Shown: in pieces, positions 13,860 through 28,500 of the stretch | Position numbering within the stretch: the stretch's first letter is position 1 | Layout of the letters: each line of letters begins with the position of its first letter | Origin: Amaranthus tricolor | Taxonomy: Eukaryota > Streptophyta > Magnoliopsida > Caryophyllales > Amaranthaceae | DNA: 64,000 nt | Reading direction: 5' to 3' | Assembly: GCF_026212465.1 (NCBI RefSeq) | Contig: NC_080063.1 | Location: 560,501 to 624,500, forward strand | Made by a program: the position numbers and the translations under genes | Notes under the pieces: model-generated | The model's database searches: none | Told to the model about the DNA's origin: nothing | The model's input: only the letters and a program-made list of their open reading frames with translations

Positions 13860-16800
13860 GGGATCAATGATCAATGAAGAATGAACGATGAAGAATGAAC
13901 AAGGATCAATGATCAATGAAGAATGAACGATGAAGAATGAACAAGGATCAATGATCAATGAAGAATGAACGATGAAGAATGAATAAGGATCAATGATGAA
14001 TGACGAATGAACGATGAAGAATGAACAAGGATCAATGATCAATGAAGAATGAACGATGAAGAATGAATAAGGATCTATGATGAATGACGAATGAACGATG
14101 AAGAATGAACAAGGATCAATGATCAATGACGAATGAACGATGAAGAATGAACAAGGAGTAATGGTCAATGACGAATGAACGATGAAGAATGCACAAGGAT
14201 CAATGATCAATGACGAATGAACGATGAAGAATGAACAAGGATCAATGATCAATGAAGAATAAACGATGAAGAATGAACAAGGATCAATTATCAATGAAAA
14301 ATGAACGATGAAGAATGAACAAGGATCAATGATCAATGAAGAATGAACGATGAAGAATGAACAAGGATTAATGGTCAATGACGAATGAACGATGAAGAAT
14401 GAACAAAGATCAATGATCAATGAAGAATGAACGATGAAGAATGAACAAGGATCAATGATCAATGAAGAATGAACGATAAAGAATGAACGATGAAGAATGA
14501 ACAAGGATTAATCATCAATGAAGAATGAACGATGAAGAATAAAACAGGGATCAATGATCAACGAAGAATGAACGATGAAGAATGAACAAGGATCAATGAT
14601 CAATGAAGAATGAACGATGAAGAATGAACAAGGATCAATGATCAATGAAGAATGAACGATGAAGAATGAACAAGGATCAATGATCAATGAAGAATGAACG
14701 ATGAAGAATGAACAAGGATTAATGGTCAATGACGAATGAACGATGAAGAATGAACAAGGATCAATGATCAAAGAAGAATGAACGATGTAGAATGAACAAG
14801 GATCAATGATCAATGAATAATGAACGATGAAGAATGAACAAGGATTAATGGTCAATGACGAATGAACGATGAAGAATGAACAAGGATCAATGATCAATGA
14901 AGAATGAACGATGAAGAATGAATAAGGATCTATGATGAATGACGAATGAACGATGAAGAATGAACAAGGATCAATGATCAATGAAGAATGAACGATGAAG
15001 AATGAATAAGGATCTATGATGAATGACAAATGAACGATGAAGAATGAACAAGGATCAATGATCAATGAAGAATGAACGATGAAGAATGAACAAGGAGTAA
15101 TGGTCAATGACGAATGAACGATGAAGAATGAACAAGGATCAATGATCAATGACGAATGAACGATGATGAATGAACAAGGATCAATGATCAATGAAGAATG
15201 AACGATGAAGAATGAACAAGGATCAATGATCAATGAAGAATGAACGATGAAGAATCAACAAGGATCAATGGTCAATGACGAATGAACGATGAAGAATGAA
15301 CAAGGATCAATGATCGATGAAGAATGAACAAGGATCAATGATCAATGAAGAATGAACGATGAAGAATAAACAAGGATCAATGGTCAATGACGAATGAACG
15401 ATGAAGAATGAACAAAGATCAATGATCAAAGAAGAATGAACGATGAAGAATGAACAAGGATTAATGGTCAATTACGAATGAACGATGAAGAATGAACGAG
15501 GATCAATGATCAAAGAAGAATGAACGATGAAGAATGAACAAGGATCAATGATCAATGAAGAATGAACAAGGATCAATGCTCAATATCGAATGAACGATGA
15601 AGAATGAACAAGGATCAATGATCAATGAAGAATGAACGATGAAGAATGAACAAGGATCAATGGTCAATGACGAATGAACGATGAAGAATGAACAAGGATC
15701 AATGATCGATAAAGAATGAACAAGGATCAATGATCAATTACGAATGAACGATGAAGAATGAACAAGGATCAATGATCAATGAAGAATGAACGATGAAGAA
15801 TGAACAAGGATCAATGATCAATGAAGAATGAACGATGAAGAATGAATAAGGATCTATGATGAATGACGAATGAACGATGAAGAATGAACAAGGATCAATG
15901 ATCAATGAAGAATGAACGATGAAGAATGAACAAGGATCAATTATCAATGAAAAATGAACGATGAAGAATGAATAAGGATCTATGATGAATGACGAATGAA
16001 CGATGAAGAATGAACAAGGATCAATGATCAATGAAGAATGAACGATGAAGAATGAACAAGGATCAATGATCAATGAAGAATGAACGATGAAGAATGAACA
16101 AGGATCAATGATCAATTAAGAATGAACGATGAAGAATGAACAAGGATCAATGATCAATGACGAATGAACGATGAACAATGAACAAGGATCAATGATCAAT
16201 GAAGAATGAACGATGAAGAATGAATAAGGATCAATGATTAATGAAGAATGAACGATGAAGAATGAACAAGGATCAATGTTCAATGACGAATGAACGATGA
16301 AGAATGAACAAGGATCAATGATCAATGAAGAATAAACGATGAAGAATGAAAAAGGATCAATGATCAATGAAGAATGAACGATGAAGAATGGACAAGGATC
16401 AATGATCAATGAAGAATGAACGATGAAGAATGAACAAGGATTAATGGTCAATGACGAATGAACGATGAAGAATGAACAAGGATTAATGATCAATGAAGAA
16501 TGAACGATGAAGAATGAACAGGGATCAATGATCAATGAAGAATGAACGATGAAGAATGAACAAGGATCAATGATCAATGAAGAATGAACGATGAAGAATG
16601 AACAAGGATCAATGATCAATGAAGAATGAACGATGAAGAATGAACAAGGATCAATGCTCAATATCGAATGAACGATGAAGAATGAACAAGGATCAATGAT
16701 CAATGAAGAATTAACGATGAAGAATGAACAAGGATCAATGATCAATGAAGAATGAACGATGAAGAATGAACAAGGATCAATGGTCAATGACGAATGAACG

Positions 16801-19320
16801 ATGAAGAATGAACAAGGATCAATGATCAATGACGAATGAACGATGAAGAATGAACAAGGATCAATGATCAATGAAGAATAAACGATGAAGAATGAACAAG
16901 GATCAATTATCAATGAAAAATGAACGATGAAGAATGAACAAGGATCAATGATCAATGAAGAATGAACGATGAAGAATGAACAAGGATTAATGGTCAATGA
17001 CGAATGAACGATGAAGAATGAACAAAGATCAATGATCAATGAAGAATGAACGATGAAGAATGAACAAGGATCAATGATCAATGAAGAATGAACGATAAAG
17101 AATGAACGATGAAGAATGAACAAGGATTAATGATCAATGAAGAATGAACGATGAAGAATGAACAGGGATCAATGATCAATGAAGAATGAACGATGAAGAA
17201 TGAACAAGGATCAATGATCAATGAAGAATGAACGATGAAGAATGAACAAGGATCAATGATCAATGAAGAATGAACGATGAAGAATGAACAAGGATCAATG
17301 ATCAATGAAGAATGAACGATGAAGAATGAACAAGGATCAATGATCAATGAAGAATGAACGATGAAGAATGAACAAGGATTAATGGTCAATGACGAATGAA
17401 CGATGAAGAATGAACAAGGATCAATGATCAAAGAAGAATGAACGATGAAGAATGAACAAGGATCAATGATCAATGAATAATGAACGATGAAGAATGAACA
17501 AGGATTAATGGTCAATGACGAATGAACGATGAAGAATGAACAAGGATCAATGATCAATGAAGAATGAACGATGAAGAATGAATAAGGATCTATGATGAAT
17601 GACGAATGAACGATGAAGAATGAACAAGGATCAATGATCAATGAAGAATGAACGATGAAGAATGAATAAGGATCTATGATGAATGACGAATGAACGATGA
17701 AGAATGAACAAGGATCAATGATCAATGAAGAATGAACGATGAAGAATGAACAAGGAGTAATGGTCAATGACGAATGAACGATGAAGAATGAACAAGGATC
17801 AATGATCAATGACGAATGAACGATGAAGAATGAACAAGGATCAATGATCAATGAAGAATGAACGATGAAGAATGAACAAGGATCAATCATCAATGAAGAA
17901 TGAACGATGAAGAATCAACAAGGATCAATGGTCAATGACGAATGAACGATGAAGAATGAACAAGGATCAATGATCGATGAAGAATGAACAAGGATCAATG
18001 ATCAATGAAGAATGAACGATGAAGAATAAACAAGGATCAATGGTCAATGACGAATGAACGATGCAGAATGAACAAAGATCAATGATCAAAGAAGAATGAA
18101 CGATGAAGAATGAACAAGGATTAATGGTCAATTACGAATGAACGAGGATCAATGATCAAAGAAGAATGAACGATGAAGAATGAACAAGGATCAATGATCA
18201 ATGAAGAATGAACAAGGATCAATGCTCAATATCGAATGAACGATGAAGATTGAACAAGGATCAATGATCAATGAAGAATGAACGATGAAGAATGAACAAG
18301 GGTCAATGATCAATGAAGAATGAACGATGAAGAATGAACAAGGATCAATGATCAATGAAGAATGAACGATGAAGAATGAACAAGGATCAATGGTAAATGA
18401 CGAATGAACGATGAAGAATGAACAAGGATCAATGATCAATGAAGAATGAACGATGAATAATGAACAAGGATCAATGCCCAATGACGAATGAACGATGAAG
18501 AATGAACAAGGATCAATGATCAATGAAGAATGATCTTCATGAACAAGGATCAATGATCAATGAAGAATGAACGATGAAGAATGAACAAGGATCAATGGTC
18601 AATGACGAATGAACGATGAAGAATGAATAAGGATCAATGATCGATAAAGAATGAACAAGGATCAATGATCAATTACGAATGAACGATGAAGAATGAACAA
18701 GGATCAATGATCAATAAAGAATGAACGATGAAGAATGAACAAGGATCAATGATCAATGAAGAATGAACGATGAAGAATGAATAAGGATCTATGATGAATG
18801 ACGAATGAACGATGAAGAATGAACAAGGATCAATGATCAATGACGAATGAACGATGAAGAATGAACAAGGAGTAATGGTCAATGACGAATGAACGATGAA
18901 GAATGAACAAGGATCAATGATCAATGACGAATGAACGATGAAGAATGAACAAGGATCAATGATCAATGAAGAATAAACGATGAAGAATGAACAAGGATCA
19001 ATTATCAATGAAAAATGAACGATGAAGAATGAACAAGGATCAATGATCAATGAAGAATGAACGATGAAGAATGAACAAGGATTAATGGTCAATGACGAAT
19101 GAACGATGAAGAATGAACAAAGATCAATGATCAATGAAGAATGAACGATGAAGAATGAACAAGGATCAATGATCAATGAAGAATGAACGATAAAGAATGA
19201 ACGATGAAGAATGAACAAGGATTAATGATCAATGAAGAATGAACGATGAAGAATGAACAGGGATCAATGATCAATGAAGAATGAACGATGAAGAATGAAC
19301 AAGGATCAATGATCAATGAA
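13860..19320. repeat. 5.7-kb higher-order unit, copy 2
   Basis: Second copy of the block at about 8.1-13.58 kb, offset 5,736 bp. It begins almost where copy 1 ends, so the two are near-adjacent tandem copies. It diverges from copy 1 at about 19.32 kb, where this copy runs into the landmark at 19326. That point is also the joint of a further 793-bp duplication. Boundaries are accurate to roughly one monomer. Confidence 0.88.
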
Positions 19321-20118
19321 GAATGATCTTCATGAACAAGGATCAATGATCAATGAAGAATGAACGATGAAGAATGAACAAGGATCAATGGTCAATGACG
19401 AATGAACGATGAAGAATGAATAAGGATCAATGATCGATAAAGAATGAACAAGGATCAATGATCAATTACGAATGAACGATGAAGAATGAACAAGGATCAA
19501 TGATCAATGAAGAATGAACGATGAAGAATGAACAAGGATCAATGATCAATGAAGAATGAACGATGAAGAATGAATAAGGATCTATGATGAATGACGAATG
19601 AACGATGAAGAATGAACAAGGATCAATGATCAATGACGAATGAACGATGAAGAATGAACAAGGAGTAATGCTCAATGACGAATGAACGATGAAGAATGAA
19701 CAAGGATCAATGATCAATGACGAATGAACGATGAAGAATGAACAAGGATCAATGATCAATGAAGAATAAACGATGAAGAATGAACAAGGATCAATTATCA
19801 ATGAAAAATGAACGATGAAGAATGAACAAGGATCAATGATCAATGAAGAATGAACGATGAAGAATGAACAAGGATTAATGGTCAATGACGAATGAACGAT
19901 GAAGAATGAACAAGGATCAATGATCAAAGAAGAATGAACGATGTAGAATGAACAAGGATCAATGATCAATGAATAATGAACGATGAAGAATGAACAAGGA
20001 TTAATGGTCAATGACGAATGAACGATGAAGAATGAACAAGGATCAATGATCAATGAAGAATGAACGATAAAGAATGAACGATGAAGAATGAACAAGGATT
20101 AATGATCAATGAAGAATG
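18533..20118. repeat. Tandem duplication, period 793 bp, re-copied 3,602 bp downstream
   Basis: The landmark at 18533 recurs at 19326, and the variants between 18673 and 19218 recur 793 bp later with a two-monomer (84-bp) length difference. The second unit (19326 onward) is itself copied 3,602 bp downstream from 22928 to about 23.88 kb, where the variant order over 630 bp (19466-20095 against 23068-23697) looks the same. A further short spacing of 737 bp separates the landmarks at 22191 and 22928. This stretch is a patchwork of recent short-range copies. Confidence 0.8.
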
Positions 20119-23100
20119 AACGATGAAGAATGAACAGGGATCAATGATCAATGAAGAATGAACGATGAAGAATGAACAAGGATCAATGATCAATGAAGAA
20201 TGAACGATGAAGAATGAACAAGGATCAATGATCAATGAAGAATGAACGATGAAGAATGAACAAGGATCAATGATCAATGAATAATGAACGATGAAGAATG
20301 AACAAGGATTAATGGTCAATGACGAATGAACGATGAAGAATGAACAAGGATCAATGCTCAATATCGAATGAACGATGAAGAATGAACAAGGATCAATGAT
20401 CAATGAAGAATTAACGATGAAGAATGAACAAGGATCAATGATCAATGAAGAATGAACGATGAAGAATGAACAAGGATCAATGGTCAATGACGAATGAACG
20501 ATGAAGAATGAACAAGGATCAATGATCAATGACGAATGAACGATGAAGAATGAACAAGGATCAATGATCAATGAAGAATAAACGATGAAGAATGAACAAG
20601 GATCAATTATCAATGAAAAATGAACGATGAAGAATGAACAAGGATCAATGATCAATGAAGAATGAACGATGAAGAATGAACAAGGATTAATGGTCAATGA
20701 CGAATGAACGATGAAGAATGAACAAAGATCAATGATCAATGAAGAATGAACGATGAAGAATGAACAAGGATCAATGATCAATGAAGAATGAACGATAAAG
20801 AATGAACGATGAAGAATGAACAAGGATTAATGATCAATGAAGAATGAACGATGAAGAATGAACAGGGATCAATGATCAATGAAGAATGAACGATGAAGAA
20901 TGAACAAGGATCAATGATCAATGAAGAATGAACGATGAAGAATGAACAAGGATCAATGATCAATGAAGAATGAACGATGAAGAATGAACAAGGATCAATG
21001 ATCAATGAAGAATGAACGATGAAGAATGAACAAGGATCAATGATCAATGAAGAATGAACGATGAAGAATGAACAAGGATTAATGGTCAATGACGAATGAA
21101 CGATGAAGAATGAACAAGGATCAATGATCAAAGAAGAATGAACGATGAAGAATGAACAAGGATCAATGATCAATGAATAATGAACGATGAAGAATGAACA
21201 AGGATTAATGGTCAATGACGAATGAACGATGAAGAATGAACAAGGATCAATGATCAATGAAGAATGAACGATGAAGAATGAATAAGGATCTATGATGAAT
21301 GACGAATGAACGATGAAGAATGAACAAGGATCAATGATCAATGAAGAATGAACGATGAAGAATGCATAAGGATCTATGATGAATGACGAATGAACGATGA
21401 AGAATGAACAAGGATCAATGATCAATGAAGAATGAACGATGAAGAATGAACAAGGAGTAATGGTCAATGACGAATGAACGATGAACAATGAACAAGGATC
21501 AATGATCAATGACGAATGAACGATGAAGAATGAACAAGGATCAATGATCAATGAAGAATGAACGATGAAGAATGAACAAGGATCAATCATCAATGAAGAA
21601 TGAACGATGAAGAATCAACAAGGATCAATGGTCAATGACGAATGAACGATGAAGAATGAACAAGGATCAATGATCGATGAAGAATGAACAAGGATCAATG
21701 ATCAATGAAGAATGAACGATGAAGAATAAACAAGGATCAATGGTCAATGACGAATGAACGATGAAGAATGAACAAAGATCAATGATCAAAGAAGAATGAA
21801 CGATGAAGAATGAACAAGGATTAATGGTCAATTACGAATGAACGAGGATCAATGATCAAAGAAGAATGAACGATGAAGAATGAACAAGGATCAATGATCA
21901 ATGAAGAATGAACAAGGATCAATGCTCAATATCGAATGAACGATGAAGATTGAACAAGGATCAATGTTCAATGACGAATGAACGATGAAGAATGAACAAG
22001 GAGTAATGGTCAATGAAGAATGAACGATGAAGAATGAACAAGGATCAATGATCAATGAAGAATGAACGATGAAGAATGAACAAGGATCAATGGTAAATGA
22101 CGAATGAACGATGAAGAATGAACAAGGATCAATGATCAATGAAGAATGAACGATGAAGAATGAACAAGGATCAATGATCAATGAAGAATTATCTTCATGA
22201 ACAAGGATCAATGATCAATGAAGAATGAACGATGAAGAATGAACAAGGATCAATGGTCAATGACGAATGAACGATGAAGAATGAACAAGGATCAATGATC
22301 GATAAAGAATGAACAAGGATCAATGATCAATTACGAATGAACGATGAAGAATGAACAAGGATCAATGATCAATGAAGAATGAACGATGAAGAATGAACAA
22401 GGATCAATGATCAATGAAGAATGAACGATGAAGAATGAATAAGGATCTATGATGAATGACGAATGAACGATGAAGAATGAACAAGGATCAATGATCAATG
22501 AAGAATGAACGATGAAGAATGAACAAGGATCAATTATCAATGAAAAATGAACGATGAAGAATGAATAAGGATCTATGATGAATGACGAATGAACGATGAA
22601 GAATGAACAAGGATCAATGATCAATGAAGAATGAACGATGAAGAATGAACAAGGATCAATGTTCAATGACGAATGAACGATGAAGAATGAACAAGGAGTA
22701 ATGGTCAATGAAGAATGAACGATGAAGAATGAACAAGGATCAATGATCAATGAAGAATGAACGATGAAGAATGAACAAGGATCAATGGTAAATGACGAAT
22801 GAACGATGAAGAATGAACAAGGATCAATGATCAATGAAGAATGAACGATGAATAATGAACAAGGATCAATGCCCAATGACGAATGAACGATGAAGAATGA
22901 ACAAGGATCAATGATCAATGAAGAATGATCTTCATGAACAAGGATCAATGATCAATGAAGAATGAACGATGAAGAATGAACAAGGATCAATGGTCAATGA
23001 CGAATGAACGATGAAGAATGAATAAGGATCAATGATCGATAAAGAATGAACAAGGATCAATGATCAATTACGAATGAACGATGAAGAATGAACAAGGATC

Positions 23101-24299
23101 AATGATCAATGAAGAATGAACGATGAAGAATGAACAAGGATCAATGATCAATGAAGAATGAACGATGAAGAATGAATAAGGATCTATGATGAATGACGAA
23201 TGAACGATGAAGAATGAACAAGGATCAATGATCAATGACGAATGAACGATGAAGAATGAACAAGGAGTAATGCTCAATGACGAATGAACGATGAAGAATG
23301 AACAAGGATCAATGATCAATGACGAATGAACGATGAAGAATGAACAAGGATCAATGATCAATGAAGAATAAACGATGAAGAATGAACAAGGATCAATTAT
23401 CAATGAAAAATGAACGATGAAGAATGAACAAGGATCAATGATCAATGAAGAATGAACGATGAAGAATGAACAAGGATTAATGGTCAATGACGAATGAACG
23501 ATGAAGAATGAACAAGGATCAATGATCAAAGAAGAATGAACGATGTAGAATGAACAAGGATCAATGATCAATGAATAATGAACGATGAAGAATGAACAAG
23601 GATTAATGGTCAATGACGAATGAACGATGAAGAATGAACAAGGATCAATGATCAATGAAGAATGAACGATAAAGAATGAACGATGAAGAATGAACAAGGA
23701 TTAATGATCAATGAAGAATGAACGATGAAGAATGAACAGGGATCAATGATCAATGAAGAATGAACGATGAAGAATGAACAAGGATCAATGATCAATGAAG
23801 AATGAACGATGAAGAATGAACAAGGATCAATGATCAATGAAGAATGAACGATGAAGAATGAACAAGGATCAATGATCAATGAATAATGAACGATGAAGAA
23901 TGAACAAGGATTAATGGTCAATGACGAATGAACGATGAAGAATGAACAAGGATCAATGATCAATGAAGAATGAACGATGAAGAATGAATAAGGATCTATG
24001 ATGAATGACGAATGAACGATGAAGAATGAACAAGGATCAATGATCAATGAAGAATGAACGATGAAGAATGAATAAGGATCTATGATGAATGACGAATGAA
24101 CGATGAAGAATGAACAAGGATCAATGATCAATGAAGAATGAACGATGAAGAATGAACAAGGAGTAATGGTCAATGACGAATGAACGATGAAGAATGAACA
24201 AGGATCAATGATCAATGACGAATGAACGATGAAGAATGAACAAGGATCAATGATCAATGAAGAATGAACGATGAAGAATGAACAAGGATCAATGATCAA

Positions 24300-27200
24300 T
24301 GAAGAATGAACGATGAAGAATCAACAAGGATCAATGGTCAATGACGAATGAACGATGAAGAATGAACAAGGATCAATGATCGATGAAGAATGAACAAGGA
24401 TGAATGATCAATGAAGAATGAACGATGAAGAATAAACAAGGATCAATGGTCAATGACGAATGAACGATGAAGAATGAACAAAGATCAATGATCAAAGAAG
24501 AATGAACGATGAAGAATGAACAAGGATTAATGGTCAATTACGAATGAACGATGAAGAATGAACGAGGATCAATGATCAAAGAAGAATGAACGATGAAGAA
24601 TGAACAAGGATCAATGATCAATGAAGAATGAACAAGGATCAATGCTCAATATCGAATGAACGATGAAGAATGAACAAGGATCAATGATCAATGAAGAATG
24701 AACGATGAAGAATGAACAAGGGTCAATGATCAATGAAGAATGAACGATGAAGAATGAACAAGGATCAATGATCAATGAAGAATGAACGATGAAGAATGAA
24801 CAAGGATCAATGGTAAATGACGAATGAACGATGAAGAATGAACAAGGATCAATGATCAATGAAGAATGAACGATGAATAATGAACAAGGATCAATGCCCA
24901 ATGACGAATGAACGATGAAGAATGAACAAGGATCAATGATCAATGAAGAATTATCTTCATGAACAAGGATCAATGATCAATGAAGAATGAACGATGAAGA
25001 ATGAACAAGGATCAATGGTCAATGACGAATGAACGATGAAGAATGAACAAGGATCAATGATCGATAAAGAATGAACAAGGATCAATGATCAATTACGAAT
25101 GAACGATGAAGAATGAACAAGGATCAATGATCAATGAAGAATGAACGATGAAGAATGAACAAGGATCAATGATCAATGAAGAATGAACGATGAAGAATGA
25201 ATAAGGATCTATGATGAATGACGAATGAACGATGAAGAATGAACAAGGATCAATGATCAATGAAGAATGAACGATGAAGAATGAACAAGGATCAATTATC
25301 AATGAAAAATGAACGATGAAGAATGAATAAGGATCTATGATGAATGACGAATGAACGATGAAGAATGAACAAGGATCAATGATCAATGAAGAATGAACGA
25401 TGAAGAATGAACAAGGATCAATGATCAATGAAGAATGAACGATGAAGAATGAACAAGGATCAATGATCAATTAAGAATGAACGATGAAGAATGAACAAGG
25501 ATCAATGATCAATGACGAATGAACGATGAACAATGAACAAGGATCAATGATCAATGAAGAATGAACGATGAAGAATGAATAAGGATCAATGATTAATGAA
25601 GAATGAACGATGAAGAATGAACAAGGATCAATGTTCAATGACGAATGAACGATGAAGAATGAACAAGGATCAATGATCAATGAAGAATAAACGATGAAGA
25701 ATGAAAAAGGATCAATGATCAATGAAGAATGAACGATGAAGAATGGACAAGGATCAATGATCAATGAAGAATGAACGATGAAGAATGAACAAGGATTAAT
25801 GGTCAATGACGAATGAACGATGAAGAATGAACAAGGATTAATGATCAATGAAGAATGAACGATGAAGAATGAACAGGGATCAATGATCAATGAAGAATGA
25901 ACGATGAAGAATGAACAAGGATCAATGATCAATGAAGAATGAACGATGAAGAATGAACAAGGATCAATGATCAATGAAGAATGAACGATGAAGAATGAAC
26001 AAGGATCAATGATCAATGAAGAATGAACGATGAAGAATGAACAAGGATCAATGATCAATGAAGAATGAACGATGAAGAATGAACAAGGATTAATGGTCAA
26101 TGACGAATGAACGATGAAGAATGAACAAGGAGCAATGATCAAAGAAGAATGAACGATGAAGAATGAACAAGGATCAATGATCAATGAACGATGAAGAATG
26201 AACAAGGATTAATGGTCAATGACGAATGAACGATGAAGAATGAACAAGGATCAATGATCAATGAAGAATGAACGATGAAGAATGAATAAGGATCTATGAT
26301 GAATGACGAATGAACGATGAAGAATGAACAAGGATCAATGATCAATGAAGAATGAACGATGAAGAATGAATAAGGATCTATGATGAATGACGAATGAACG
26401 ATGAAGAATGAACAAGGATCAATGATCAATGAAGAATGAACGATGAAGAATGAACAAGGAGTAATGGTCAATGACGAATGAACGATGAAGAATGAACAAG
26501 GATCAATGATCAATGACGAATGAACGATGCAGAATGAACAAGGATCAATGATCAATGAAGAATGAACGATGAAGAATGAACAAGGATCAATGATCAATGA
26601 AGAATGAACGATGAAGAATCAACAAGGATCAATGGTCAATGACGAATGAACGATGAAGAATGAACAAGGATCAATGATCGATGAAGAATGAACAAGGATC
26701 AATGATCAATGAAGAATGAACGATGAAGAATAAACAAGGATCAATGGTCAATGACGAATGAACGATGAAGAATGAACAAAGATCAATGATCAAAGAAGAA
26801 TGAACGATGAAGAATGAACAAGGATTAATGGTCAATTACGAATGAACGATGAAGAATGAACGAGGATCAATGATCAAAGAAGAATGAACGATGAAGAATG
26901 AACAAGGATCAATGATCAATGAAGAATGAACAAGGATCAATGCTCAATATCGAATGAACGATGAAGAATGAACAAGGATCAATGATCAATGAAGAATGAA
27001 CGATGAAGAATGAACAAGGGTCAATGATCAATGAAGAATGAACGATGAAGAATGAACAAGGATCAATGATCAATGAAGAATGAACGATGAAGAATGAACA
27101 AGGATCAATGGTAAATGACGAATGAACGATGAAGAATGAACAAGGATCAATGATCAATGAAGAATGAACGATGAATAATGAACAAGGATCAATGCCCAAT

Positions 27201-28500
27201 GACGAATGAACGATGAAGAATGAACAAGGATCAATGATCAATGAAGAATGATCTTCATGAACAAGGATCAATGATCAATGAAGAATGAACGATGAAGAAT
27301 GAACAAGGATCAATGGTCAATGACGAATGAACGATGAAGAATGAACAAGGATCAATGATCGATAAAGAATGAACAAGGATCAATGATCAATTACGAATGA
27401 ACGATGAAGAATGAACAAGGATCAATGATCAATGAAGAATGAACGATGAAGAATGAACAAGGATCAATGATCAATGAAGAATGAACGATGAAGAATGAAT
27501 AAGGATCTATGATGAATGACGAATGAACGATGAAGAATGAACAAGGATCAATGATCAATGAAGAATGAACGATGAAGAATGAACAAGGATCAATTATCAA
27601 TGAAAAATGAACGATGAAGAATGAATAAGGATCTATGATGAATGACGAATGAACGATGAAGAATGAACAAGGATCAATGATCAATGAAGAATGAACGATG
27701 AAGAATGAACAAGGATCAATGATCAATGAAGAATGAACGATGAAGAATGAACAAGGATCAATGATCAATTAAGAATGAACGATGAAGAATGAACAAGGAT
27801 CAATGATCAATGACGAATGAACGATGAACAATGAACAAGGATCAATGATCAATGAAGAATGAACGATGAAGAATGAATAAGGATCAATGATTAATGAAGA
27901 ATGAACGATGAAGAATGAACAAGGATCAATGTTCAATGACGAATGAACGATGAAGAATGAACAAGGATCAATGATCAATGAAGAATAAACGATGAAGAAT
28001 GAAAAAGGATCAATGATCAATGAAGAATGAACGATGAAGAATGGACAAGGATCAATGATCAATGAAGAATGAACGATGAAGAATGAACAAGGATTAATGG
28101 TCAATGACGAATGAACGATGAAGAATGAACAAGGATTAATGATCAATGAAGAATGAACGATGAAGAATGAACAGGGATCAAAGATCAATGAAGAATGAAC
28201 GATGAAGAATGAACAAGGATCAATGATCAATGAAGAATGAACGATGAAGAATGAACAAGGATCAATGATCAATGAAGAATGAACGATAAAGAATGAACAA
28301 GGATCAATGATCAATGAAGAATGAACGATGAAGAATGAACAAGGATCAATGATCAATGAAGAATGAACGATGAAGAATGAACAAGGATTAATGGTCAATG
28401 ACGAATGAACGATGAAGAATGAACAAGGATCAATGATCAAAGAAGAATGAACGATGAAGAATGAACAAGGATCAATGATCAATGAATAATGAACGATGAA
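24300..28500. repeat. Higher-order tandem duplication, period 2,298 bp
   Basis: The landmark at 24953 recurs at 27251. The runs at 24611-24973 and 25093-25470 recur at 26909-27271 and 27391-27768 with the same variants. The second unit is longer at its far end by several monomers. Edges are approximate. Confidence 0.85.
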
